This document shows, in pieces, positions 1-7,142 of a stretch of 14,121 bases of DNA. The position numbers and the translations under genes are program-made. The stretch is from Bacteroidales bacterium. GTDB taxonomy: Bacteria; Bacteroidota; Bacteroidia; Bacteroidales; VadinHA17. Where the stretch lies: positions 1 through 14,121 of the forward strand of contig JAUYBT010000051.1 of the NCBI GenBank assembly GCA_030692905.1, given 5' to 3'. Every line of letters begins with the position of its first letter. The first letter of the stretch is position 1. The notes beneath the pieces are model-generated. The model searched no databases. It saw only the letters and a program-made list of their open reading frames with translations, and was not told the DNA's origin.

Positions 1-1
1 T

Positions 2-442
2 GAAAAGGCCAAGGCTACCAATGAACTTGGTTTATTATTCATCTCTGCCGATTCCACACTTGAGAATATGGATACCGCAGTTGAAATAATCAGAAGTAAG
101 CAGGTAAATTTTTACAAAGGTTACACTTCTAACAGAAAGCTGGTTGATACCGGCTCTGGAATGCTTGCACTGAAAGCGACAGCAAAAGAATTGACAAGCG
201 GAGAGCCGGTACAAGGAGCTATGTTTACATTTAACCATGAGGCCTCAAAACTGACCGGAAGCACCGGGAATGGAGAAATAACCAAGAAGACATCAAAGAA
301 AGGGAGCTTCCATATTAAAAATATGCAGGCAGGAACCTACCATGTGTCGATAAGTAAACCGGGTTATAAAGTAAAAGAGGTTACTGTAAGCGTTGCCGAT
401 GGTGAAAGAAGCGATCTGAATGTGGAACTGGAGAAAATGTAA
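2..442 (+). CDS. Partial (5'-truncated) protein with carboxypeptidase-regulatory-like domain
   Basis: The reading frame is open from base 2, the first complete codon, to TAA at 440-442, so the gene begins upstream of the window and the ATG at 68 is internal. The visible 146 residues contain a mainly helical stretch followed by a beta-sandwich of the carboxypeptidase-regulatory/PEGA type. Its marks are 'GEPVQGAMFTF', a Gly/Lys-rich turn, 'KGSFHIKNMQAGTYHVSIS' and 'KPGYKVKEVTVSV', the usual layout of a repeatable, often surface-exposed or periplasmic adhesion or stalk domain in Bacteroidota. No catalytic motif is visible, so the function of the whole protein is unknown. A mini-hairpin cluster and then a rho-independent terminator follow the stop. 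The domain call is fairly secure; the protein identity is not. Confidence 0.7.
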   Translation, partial: EKAKATNELGLLFISADSTLENMDTAVEIIRSKQVNFYKGYTSNRKLVDTGSGMLALKATAKELTSGEPVQGAMFTFNHEASKLTGSTGNGEITKKTSKKGSFHIKNMQAGTYHVSISKPGYKVKEVTVSVADGERSDLNVELEKM

Positions 443-447
443 GTCTT

Positions 448-545
448 GCCCCGCAAGGCGGGGCTTGTCTTGTCCCGCAGCGCGGGACTGTCGGGAAGTC
501 TTGTCCCGCTGCGCGGGACTTGTCTTTGGGTATTGGCCTTCGGCC
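448..545. repeat. Cluster of GC-rich mini-hairpins (four short inverted repeats)
   Basis: Three 7-bp stems with 3-nt loops lie head to tail: GCCCCGC-AAG-GCGGGGC at 448-464, GTCCCGC-AGC-GCGGGAC at 472-488 and GTCCCGC-TGC-GCGGGAC at 503-519. A smaller GGCC-TTC-GGCC follows at 535-545. Stem 1 differs from stems 2 and 3 by a paired C-to-T and G-to-A change, so base pairing is kept. The preceding 'gtcttg' is shared by the copies. None has a T-tract, so they are not classical terminators. They resemble REP-like or RNA-stabilising intergenic repeats; the role is inferred. Confidence 0.75.
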
Positions 546-607
546 TGTCATGCGCAACCAGATGTTCTGGAAAGAATCTGAATAGACTGGTTGTGATTAA
601 AAACGAG

Positions 608-640
608 ACCTGCCGTAACTTAAAACCGGCAGGTTTTTTA
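608..640 (+). terminator. Rho-independent terminator
   Basis: ACCTGCCG at 608-615 pairs perfectly with CGGCAGGT at 627-634 around an 11-nt loop, and is followed by TTTTTT to position 639. It would end transcription of the upstream plus-strand gene. On the minus strand the same stem is followed by a weaker 'ctcgttttt', so it may also serve the convergent fusion gene that stops at 718. Confidence 0.85.
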
Positions 641-717
641 TTTTCAAACTGTACGTTTTTCAAAGGAATCATTAACGTTTTCTTTCTTGATTTAATGAAA
701 ATCCATTGCTAATTTAA

Positions 718-3387
718 TCAAATATTCTTCTTTCCTGAAAGTAAAAATTTGAGAAATGATTTGTTTTGAAATTTGCAAGTTTGCATGATTCCGAGAAATA
801 ATAAATAATACGTAATGCCTTTATCAAAATAAGTAGATATTTTTCTTTGCACTGCTAAATGTCTAATCCCTCTTTCCGCCATATTATTGTTCCACGGGAT
901 ATTGTCAAAATCAAGAAAAGTAAACAAATCTGTCCAATGTTTTTTTAACCGTGTTTGATATTTTAAAATAATTTCAGACTTATAACTTTCATTCAGAATT
1001 ACCCGCTTGTAAAACGCAACTATATTTTTACTGAATTTATTAAAATGACGTTTTTTTGAACCGTATTTTTCTATTGATGCAAATATCGGAATAATTAAAT
1101 TCTTTAATTCCAATATGAATTTTTCATATTCACTGTCATACGGATTTTTCCATAAATCATCATTAAGGTCTCTTATTAAATGAACCCAACATTTCTGATG
1201 CTTACATTTCAGCGAATCATAACCTGGGTAAAAGTCAGAAATAAGAATTCCCTTAAATTCCTTTAAAAATTCCACCACCATGCTTATTTCGCGGGTTTCC
1301 GTTTCCCGAAAAACTACTTGTTTCCCATTTGTGAAAATCCAAACATAATGATTAATACCTTTAACATTGATTTGTGTTTCATCAACATGTATGAAAGGAC
1401 TATTGAGTATCTGCTTTAGATTTTGGCTTTCGGTATGTTTATAGAAAAAAGAAAAAGGTTTGAAAATATTATTGATGCTACTTTGACTAATATTCTCGTT
1501 AAGCATCTCCATTAAATTCAATCTGATTATATCAAAAGGTAATCTGAGAAAAAGTCTTTGATAAACCACCCATGCCCTTAAATTATGTCCAAAGTGTTTG
1601 CGCCTGATTTTTTCAATCTGAGACGGAGTAAAATATTTTTCACACATCGAACAATAACTCTTGTGTCCAATATATTTTATGACTGTTTTTCGTATAGAGT
1701 ATTTTGTAAAAACTAAGTCAGTGAGAGTTCGCTCTGCTGTTTCAGGGCTCTTTACCAATTTACATTTATGAATTGGGCAAATTCTTTTTATCGGCACAAT
1801 AATTATTTTCTTCGCCTTTGGGATAGTTCGGAATACTCCTTTATGTCCAATTTTCCCGCCAACTTTGTTTCCGACTGAAACTTCATGTTGCCCGATACTT
1901 TGAAAACTTATTTTACTGCTATCATAATTTTCATGGGCAAAATTTAAAATCATATCGAACTGTTGATGGATATGAGAACTTACAGGAGAAGAGCTTTTTT
2001 TAGGGTTAAATACAAAATCAATTTCAGGTAAAATGCTGGCTGATTCTTGTATTTGTAATAGTTTATCAGTTAACAATTTTAAAGCATTGCAGTCTTCTGA
2101 ATTGTATGTGATTAATAATTGTTTGAATTTTTCATCTTGTGTTTCTTCCCATAAATGCCTCCAAACCAAACTTTGAATGCCACTTGCATTATTTGATGTC
2201 CATGTAGCACCAATATAATTTCCTAATTCTTTTAATCTGTTGGAATAAACCGGGAAATATATTTTACCAAAAATAGAATTGCTTATGTTTACTAAATGGA
2301 GTTTTATGTGGGTTGTGCTTGTTTTATATCGTTTTCCAAGTATTTCAATTGCTTTTGAGTCATAATTGCCGTAATGGAATATAGGAGAATCTGGGTATTC
2401 ATTAATCATAGAAAGAAACTGCTGCCATATGTGAACCTCGTCCGTTGCTCTGTCTGCCCAATAGGTATAGCTCGTAATTTCTTGATTTTTTGATACTATT
2501 AACCCAATCAAATAATATGATTCATGGTCTGGATTACCTTCGATATCTAAAAACAACTCTATGGGCTGTCTGAATAGTTCAGGTAATAATTGCACTAAAA
2601 TTTTATCTGTTCTTATCGCTAACGCTTGTAATTCTATATTATGAGAAATTAATTGTTTAGCTCTTTGTTTTTTCCTTCTTCTGGGTTTATACAGATATGA
2701 AAGTTGCTGAATGGTAAAAATTCCTTTCTTTTTATATTTTTCAATTACTTTGTTTGTTGCCCTGTCCAATAAACTTAAATTGTCATCTGCTTTTGCCTTC
2801 TTTATACAATAGACACGGTATTCACAAACGATACAATGATTATTTAAAACTAAGGACGGTTCGTCTGAATCAGAGATGGTCTTATTCAAATCATCAATTA
2901 ATTTTTTAATGCTTTTTGTTGATGCTGATAACTTGAATTTTGTTTGGTTCAAAAGTTTTCCATAAATCACTTTGCCGCTTTCTACATGAATGTCAAATTC
3001 ACGTTGGATGTAATAGGATTGTATTGCAATAAACTGTTTATCATATTTTGTAATCTTTTCAAACGGAGTAATAAATATTGGAATGATATTATTATTGCCT
3101 GTAAATTCAATCCCATCAAATATCAGGTTAATATTTGCATGTGTGAATTTGAGGTTTATAGAAATGCCTTCCTTTGGAATTGTGTTATCAAATGTTGAAT
3201 TATTGCAAATTAGTGTTTTGTTTTCTGAAAGAGTTTTTTCAAATTGGAATTTTTGATTTTGCTTTAGCTGATTGTAGAGTTTTTGGTATTCGGAAAGAAT
3301 CCCCTTTTGATGCTTAGATTTTAGGAATGCACTGTATTGGCAATAAATAAAATCATGAAGTATGTCGTCATTTATTTGCATGATCAT
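718..3387 (-). CDS. Fusion of TM0106-like RecB/RNase H nuclease module with IS66-type DDE transposase
   Basis: This 889-residue protein has two halves. Residues 1-450 resemble TM0106-type proteins. C6 ('FIYCQY') plus C185-x2-C188-x5-C194 form a Cas4/AddB-like [4Fe-4S] cysteine set, and D91 sits in 'IFDGIE', but the usual E-x-K of a PD-(D/E)xK nuclease is not evident. A short hairpin-like 'KKGIFTIQQLSYL' (220-232) leads to a DEDD RNase H_2/exonuclease domain: D281 and E283 in 'FLDIEG', D343 in 'HYGNYD', D432 in 'YNSEDC'. Residues 505-889 are IS66 TnpC-like: 'GGKIGHKGVFR', a zinc ribbon (C537, H540, C542, C579, C582), then D669 ('HVDET'), D718 ('SDFYPGYD') and E838 ('NNMAERGIR'), with 'CWVHLIRD' between. 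The DDE triad is complete, so transposition is plausible. No helicase domain follows the nuclease half, as it would in long TM0106 proteins, and no tnpA or tnpB lies beside it. Start ATG is at 3385-3387 with no strong ribosome-binding site; an alternative ATG is two codons in. Codon use is AT-rich. Whether this is an active element or a domesticated protein is open. Confidence 0.85.
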   Translation of the reverse strand: MIMQINDDILHDFIYCQYSAFLKSKHQKGILSEYQKLYNQLKQNQKFQFEKTLSENKTLICNNSTFDNTIPKEGISINLKFTHANINLIFDGIEFTGNNNIIPIFITPFEKITKYDKQFIAIQSYYIQREFDIHVESGKVIYGKLLNQTKFKLSASTKSIKKLIDDLNKTISDSDEPSLVLNNHCIVCEYRVYCIKKAKADDNLSLLDRATNKVIEKYKKKGIFTIQQLSYLYKPRRRKKQRAKQLISHNIELQALAIRTDKILVQLLPELFRQPIELFLDIEGNPDHESYYLIGLIVSKNQEITSYTYWADRATDEVHIWQQFLSMINEYPDSPIFHYGNYDSKAIEILGKRYKTSTTHIKLHLVNISNSIFGKIYFPVYSNRLKELGNYIGATWTSNNASGIQSLVWRHLWEETQDEKFKQLLITYNSEDCNALKLLTDKLLQIQESASILPEIDFVFNPKKSSSPVSSHIHQQFDMILNFAHENYDSSKISFQSIGQHEVSVGNKVGGKIGHKGVFRTIPKAKKIIIVPIKRICPIHKCKLVKSPETAERTLTDLVFTKYSIRKTVIKYIGHKSYCSMCEKYFTPSQIEKIRRKHFGHNLRAWVVYQRLFLRLPFDIIRLNLMEMLNENISQSSINNIFKPFSFFYKHTESQNLKQILNSPFIHVDETQINVKGINHYVWIFTNGKQVVFRETETREISMVVEFLKEFKGILISDFYPGYDSLKCKHQKCWVHLIRDLNDDLWKNPYDSEYEKFILELKNLIIPIFASIEKYGSKKRHFNKFSKNIVAFYKRVILNESYKSEIILKYQTRLKKHWTDLFTFLDFDNIPWNNNMAERGIRHLAVQRKISTYFDKGITYYLLFLGIMQTCKFQNKSFLKFLLSGKKNI

Positions 3388-3559
3388 TTACCATGTAGTG
3401 TTGGCAAGATTGCGCTTATTGGCAAGCTTTGGATTGAGCTTCAGCCCGTGAGACTTTTAAATGCGCTTGCAAAAAAATATCATTGAAAAATTGATTACAG
3501 GAATTGTTTTAATATATTTGTCTTACATAATCTGAAATGAAGTAAAACTTGAACAGTAT
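3388..3559. promoter_or_regulatory. Divergent intergenic region with short direct repeats
   Basis: These 172 bases separate the divergently transcribed fusion gene and methyltransferase and must carry both promoters. TTGGCAAG occurs twice (3401-3408 and 3419-3426, 18-bp period, about two helical turns) and TGCGCTT occurs twice (3411-3417 and 3462-3468). The repeats lie on the fusion-gene side and could be protein-binding sites or part of a transposon end. No terminal inverted repeat matching the left side of the fusion gene was found by eye. Confidence 0.5.
3490..3520 (+). promoter_or_regulatory. Bacteroidota-type promoter for the methyltransferase gene
   Basis: A -33-like ATTG at 3490-3493 is followed after 19 bp by TATATTTG at 3513-3520, a full match to the known Bacteroidota -7 consensus TAnnTTTG. 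Transcription would start a few bases later, giving a leader of about 35 nt before the ATG at 3560. The match is direct; promoter activity is inferred. Confidence 0.55.
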
Positions 3560-5533
3560 ATGAAAAGGAATGCTGAATATCAAACGTCATTGTTTATTGA
3601 ACAAACACAAAAAGAAATTTTCCGGCAGATAAGAAATTATCTGGCAGGACGGTTTATTGGAGCAACCCGTGATAGAGCATTGCTTGAAGAAGTTGTCAAG
3701 TGTTTTTTCTGTAAGCATTATATTAATACTCAACAGATAAATGTCAAGAATGGTGGAGATGGCATTAATCTTTCAAAGAAATACAGAGAAGTTTTTGGAG
3801 AGTTGAAAACAAAACTACCATATATATTTGATAAAACTGAAGAAATTCAACTTGATCCAGCAAGCATTTTATTTGTTGACACGGAATTAAGTAAAATTGA
3901 TTTTAAAAGTCTTAAACGTGACCCATTTGGAGATTTGTATGAAGTATTTGTTAGTACGGGAGTTAGGGAAGAAGAAGGTCAATTTTTTACACCTCAAAAT
4001 GGAATAGAGCTATTAATTTCGATGGTTAAGCCAATGCCCGGAGAAAAAATTATTGATCCAGCTGCGGGTGCTGGTGGATTTTTAAGTTCTTGTGTTCAAT
4101 ATCTTCTAAAGAAAAATGTTCCCATTAAAGAGATTATTGAAAATATTTACGGTGTTGAAAAAGATTCCTATTTAGCCAAGCTTGCAGCTACAAGAATAGC
4201 ATTATTAAGCTTATCTGAATCACAAATATTTTGTGGTGATTCTTTAGCTTGGATAAATGAAAAGGATAAACCTTTAGAATTAGAATCAGACCAGTTTTAT
4301 GATATTGTACTTACAAACCCTCCTTTCGGTAAAAACATTGTAGCCACATCTAAGGAAGTTCAAAAGACTTTTGATTTAGGGTATGATTGGAAATTTGATT
4401 CAACCAAGAATACTTTTACAAAAAATGGAAAGTTACAATCAAGTGTACCACCTCAAGTTTTGTTTGTTGAAAAGTGTATTAATCTTTTAAAAGAAGGGGG
4501 GAGACTTGGGATGGTTGTACCGGAAAGTTTGATTACTAGTAAATCATATAGTTATGTAGTTGAATTTATGCGTAGTAAGGGTCAATTTGAAGCTATAATT
4601 GGAATGCCTGAAGATTTTTTTAAAACTTCCGGAAAGGGAGGAACTCATACTAAAGCATGTCTAATAATGTTCACAAAAAGCCAACCTAAACAAGATAACG
4701 GTAAAATGTTGTTTATGGCAGAAGCTAAGTGGTGTGGGCATGATAGTAGAGGTAAGTTTATTGCACAGGATGATTTACCAATTATAATGGAAAATTTTAA
4801 AGAGTATGTAGGCAGAAAAAAGTTGGAGCAAAGTAAGTTAGGATATATTTTACCATATGAAGAAATAGAAAAAAATATTCTCTCACCAAGATATTATAAT
4901 CCAGACGTCAAATTTTTTCTGGAATCAATTAAGGATACCCATGAAATAATTAGACTAGGCGATTTAGTTGACAAGAAAATCATTGAAATAAAAACAGGAA
5001 ACGAGGTTGGTAAAATAGCTTATGGTGCAGGGGAAGTTCCATTTGTAAGAACATCGGATATTTCAAATTGGGAAATCAAACTTGATCCAAAACAAGGAAT
5101 AAGCGAGGAGACTTATAAATTGTTTGCAAAAAAACAAGATGTTCGGGAAAGTGATATTTTAATGGTAAAAGATGGTACATATTTAATAGGCACATGTGCA
5201 ATAATTTCAAAATATGATACTAAAATTGTTTATCAAAGTCACATCTATAAAATACGAGTTCTTGATCCCAAAGTAATTTCACCTTATCTCCTCTTAGCGG
5301 TTTTATCAGCTGACCCAGTTCAACAACAAATAAAATCCAAAAGGTTTACACAAGATATTATTGATTCTCTAGGAAGCAGAATTAATGATTTAATTTTACC
5401 AATCCCTAAAAATAAAATTATTAGAAAGAGAATAGAGGACAATATAGAAAAGGTAATTGAAGATAGAATTGAAGCAAGAGAACTGGCTCGTCAAGCTTGC
5501 CTAGATGTTGCTTCAATCTTGATAGATAGTTAG
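3560..5533 (+). CDS. N6-adenine DNA methyltransferase fused to an HsdS-like specificity domain
   Basis: The 657-residue protein is a single-chain modification enzyme expected to methylate adenine at N6 using S-adenosylmethionine. Residues 1-110 resemble the helical N-terminal domain of HsdM proteins. 'EGQFFTPQ' (139-145) precedes motif I 'DPAAGAGGF' (166-174), which binds AdoMet, and motif IV 'NPPF' (253-256), the catalytic motif. From about residue 460 there is one HsdS-type target-recognition domain ('IRLGDLV', 'VPFVRTSDI', 'LILPIPKNK'), followed by a C-terminal helix rich in charged residues. It is longer than plain HsdM and has no nuclease or helicase domain, so restriction must come from another protein; the convergent gene 8 bp downstream is the obvious candidate. 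A single recognition domain suggests either an asymmetric site or dimerisation. The ATG at 3560 suits both the preceding promoter and the N-terminal alignment. No HsdR gene is present. Recognition sequence unknown. Confidence 0.9.
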   Translation: MKRNAEYQTSLFIEQTQKEIFRQIRNYLAGRFIGATRDRALLEEVVKCFFCKHYINTQQINVKNGGDGINLSKKYREVFGELKTKLPYIFDKTEEIQLDPASILFVDTELSKIDFKSLKRDPFGDLYEVFVSTGVREEEGQFFTPQNGIELLISMVKPMPGEKIIDPAAGAGGFLSSCVQYLLKKNVPIKEIIENIYGVEKDSYLAKLAATRIALLSLSESQIFCGDSLAWINEKDKPLELESDQFYDIVLTNPPFGKNIVATSKEVQKTFDLGYDWKFDSTKNTFTKNGKLQSSVPPQVLFVEKCINLLKEGGRLGMVVPESLITSKSYSYVVEFMRSKGQFEAIIGMPEDFFKTSGKGGTHTKACLIMFTKSQPKQDNGKMLFMAEAKWCGHDSRGKFIAQDDLPIIMENFKEYVGRKKLEQSKLGYILPYEEIEKNILSPRYYNPDVKFFLESIKDTHEIIRLGDLVDKKIIEIKTGNEVGKIAYGAGEVPFVRTSDISNWEIKLDPKQGISEETYKLFAKKQDVRESDILMVKDGTYLIGTCAIISKYDTKIVYQSHIYKIRVLDPKVISPYLLLAVLSADPVQQQIKSKRFTQDIIDSLGSRINDLILPIPKNKIIRKRIEDNIEKVIEDRIEARELARQACLDVASILIDS

Positions 5534-5541
5534 CTATACAC

Positions 5542-6594
5542 TTAGTCAATTAATCCAGCAGACCTGTAATTTGAAATTATTCTAAAGATTAATTCTCTAG
5601 TTTCATGGACAGATAATTCACCTTGTATTCGGTTTCCTTCTGAGGATATCCAACTAATATTCTCTTTAGAGTGTCCACTAAATGCATTTTCTTCAATGGA
5701 TTTTAATGGATGTAAGTGACCTACTTGAAAAGAAGATTTCCCATGTGTAGGATGCAAAATTTCATTGTGAAATTTATCAAACGAAATTGGGTCTAATGTT
5801 ATTGGACATCTTGTTACATCGTCATTAAAAGTAATAACATTATCCTTTGTTAAGAGTTCCTTTAATTCTTGGGGGAAACCCTCAAAGTGGCAAATCTGAT
5901 TTATTAGCTTTGCTTCAATTGCTAAACAATCTTTTCGCAAAGCAAAATGAACAGAATCTGGATGGCATTCCCAACGTTTTTCACGATTAGTTTTGTGAGC
6001 TCCTGTAAGAACTCTATCAGTTAGGAAGGATTTAACAGCAATCTTTCCATATGTCTCTGAGAAAAAACCTATAAAACTATGATTGTGGGGGTTAAGTAAA
6101 TATTTTCTTAATGAATAAACTTGATTAAAGACATCACCCCAGAAGAACCCGATGTTATCAATTGTGTGGATGCTTTTATGCTGAATACGAGTTATATAGT
6201 CAATGTTTAATTCATAAGCTATTAAAGTATGATTAGAAATAATTCTTAATAAGTTTATGTTTTCCTCAACAGTTATATTAGATAAAAGTTCTTTGATTAA
6301 TTTCTCGAAAATGGCTAAACAATCTTCAAAAGAACATTGTCTTGGATCATAATTTAGAGTTTCAGACCATCTAACAGCAAATTTGGTGCTTTCAATTTTT
6401 GGTTGTTTAACTGGTTCTATATAAAATGAAAATCTTGTAATTGATTGTAAAATATGTTTTGCGATGCTCGGCTTAAAATGAGACTCAAGTTCTTTTAGGA
6501 TACCAATATAACTACCTTCTCCAAAAACAACACTAAACACATTTGCCATACCAAACCTTTCTGAATCAACAGAATCATCGAAGAGTCTCTTCAT
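5542..6594 (-). CDS. Probable HNH-type restriction endonuclease partner
   Basis: This 350-residue protein has no recognisable domain in its first 250 residues, but the C-terminus has an HNH-like core: 'RCPITLDPI' (262-270), then 'FQVGHLHPLK' (289-298) with the G-H-L-H-P centre, then 'HSKENISWISSEGNRIQG' (308-325) supplying the central Asn and a conserved-looking GNR. This layout is typical of metal-dependent nicking or double-strand-cutting HNH nucleases, including several type II restriction enzymes. It converges on the methyltransferase gene with an 8-bp gap and no other gene between, which supports a restriction-modification pair. The N-terminal part (including an SFxxTYGKxAVK-like segment near 178-188) would hold DNA recognition. 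Cognate pairing is inferred. Alternatives are an HNH nuclease of another defence system or an unrelated effector. Start ATG is at 6592-6594. Confidence 0.65.
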   Translation of the reverse strand: MKRLFDDSVDSERFGMANVFSVVFGEGSYIGILKELESHFKPSIAKHILQSITRFSFYIEPVKQPKIESTKFAVRWSETLNYDPRQCSFEDCLAIFEKLIKELLSNITVEENINLLRIISNHTLIAYELNIDYITRIQHKSIHTIDNIGFFWGDVFNQVYSLRKYLLNPHNHSFIGFFSETYGKIAVKSFLTDRVLTGAHKTNREKRWECHPDSVHFALRKDCLAIEAKLINQICHFEGFPQELKELLTKDNVITFNDDVTRCPITLDPISFDKFHNEILHPTHGKSSFQVGHLHPLKSIEENAFSGHSKENISWISSEGNRIQGELSVHETRELIFRIISNYRSAGLID

Positions 6595-6598
6595 AATG

Positions 6599-6606
6599 CA
6601 AATTTA
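6599..6606 (-). promoter_or_regulatory. Possible -7 box for the HNH nuclease gene
   Basis: Read on the minus strand this is TAAATTTG, a match to TAnnTTTG, ending only 4 nt before the ATG at 6594. If used, the transcript would be nearly leaderless. No good TTTG is seen at the expected -33 distance, so this is weak. Confidence 0.3.
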
Positions 6607-6661
6607 ATTCGATTGCGAAAATTAAAGATAATAATAGTTATTAGAAATTTTGTAACTAATC

Positions 6662-6727
6662 AGTCGGAAGTCGGAAGTCAGAAGTATCATATCCAGAAGT
6701 CAACATTCAAACTTCGGACTTCCGACT
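6662..6727. repeat. Inverted repeat with 7-bp tandem unit (GTCGGAA)
   Basis: The left arm at 6662-6678 and right arm at 6711-6727 are 17-bp inverted repeats with one mismatch; the outer 11 bp (AGTCGGAAGTC / GACTTCCGACT) are perfect. The left arm lies in a tandem array of GTCGGAA at 6663-6669 and 6670-6676, with GTCAGAA at 6677-6683. The 32-nt spacer could allow a stem-loop. It sits just upstream of the HNH nuclease gene and beside the recombinase relic. It is probably an intergenic repeat family of this lineage rather than a terminator, since no T-tract follows. Confidence 0.7.
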
Positions 6728-6767
6728 ACTGTACCGTTAACACTGATGAGTTAAAGCCATAGTTTTA

Positions 6768-6875
6768 CTATAAATCATCAAACGGACTCTTAATATTCTG
6801 TATACTTTTAATACTTACACGTGTATATATCTCCGTTGTCTTCGGACTGCTGTGCCCTAATAGCTTCCGGATATT
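6768..6875 (-). pseudogene. C-terminal fragment of a tyrosine recombinase/integrase
   Basis: Read on the minus strand, 35 codons from 6875 to the TAG at 6768-6770 encode the end of a phage-integrase/XerC-like recombinase. 'IRKLLGHSSPKTTEIYTRVS' holds the conserved LGH box and the catalytic tyrosine (EIYT), and the tail 'IQNIKSPFDDL' is typical of Bacteroidota integrases. An in-frame TAA at 6876-6878 lies immediately upstream, there is no start codon, and no arginine or other upstream catalytic blocks are recognisable on the 5' side. The fragment is therefore a relic and cannot recombine DNA. It marks a past mobile-element insertion or excision. Identification of the fragment is strong. Confidence 0.85.
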
Positions 6876-7142
6876 TTAACCTTAATAATATTATGCCAAT
6901 GCCCCGTCAGTCACAAAAGCATCTTGCTATTAATACGCTGAAATACATGTTGATACAATGCTCTTAGCCTGACTTTACCCTTTCACAATTCATACTCAAG
7001 TTAAATATAAAAATTGAATTGGAATATAATATTTTAAAATATCCATCTATCTACCGTGCTTCAATCACAGAGGCATAGCTGCCAATAAAGCAGCTACAAT
7101 TCCATGAATAAATGCTTTCTTTATTATTTTTATATTATTTGG
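6876..7142. other. AT-rich gene-free stretch with two short palindromes
   Basis: No coding region or RNA gene is recognised here. Two palindromes are visible: the 14-bp ATATTTTAAAATAT at 7029-7042, and a 7-bp stem TAGCTGC/GCAGCTA at 7076-7082 and 7090-7096 with a 7-nt loop. The latter lies 3' of the exonuclease gene on the minus strand but lacks a T-tract, so it is at best a weak terminator. Part of 6880-6960 may be further decayed recombinase sequence, but no motif could be read. Confidence 0.5.

Noticed and set aside
448..519. CRISPR array or transposon ends from the repeated GTCCCGC units.
   Set aside because: The units are short palindromes with irregular 24- and 31-bp spacing and no spacers of constant length.
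446..712. Open frame of 88 codons on the plus strand through the hairpin cluster.
   Set aside because: It runs through inverted repeats and a terminator, has no recognisable protein features and reads low-complexity repeat sequence.
2944..3198. Plus-strand open frame inside the fusion gene.
   Set aside because: It is antisense to a strongly supported coding region and shows no domain or ribosome-binding site.
6879..6960. Further integrase sequence upstream of the relic.
   Set aside because: All three minus-strand frames were read; no RHxxA-type or other recombinase block could be recognised and stops are frequent.
7076..7096. Stem TAGCTGC/GCAGCTA as terminator of the exonuclease gene.
   Set aside because: No T-tract follows on either strand, so it is recorded only as a palindrome.
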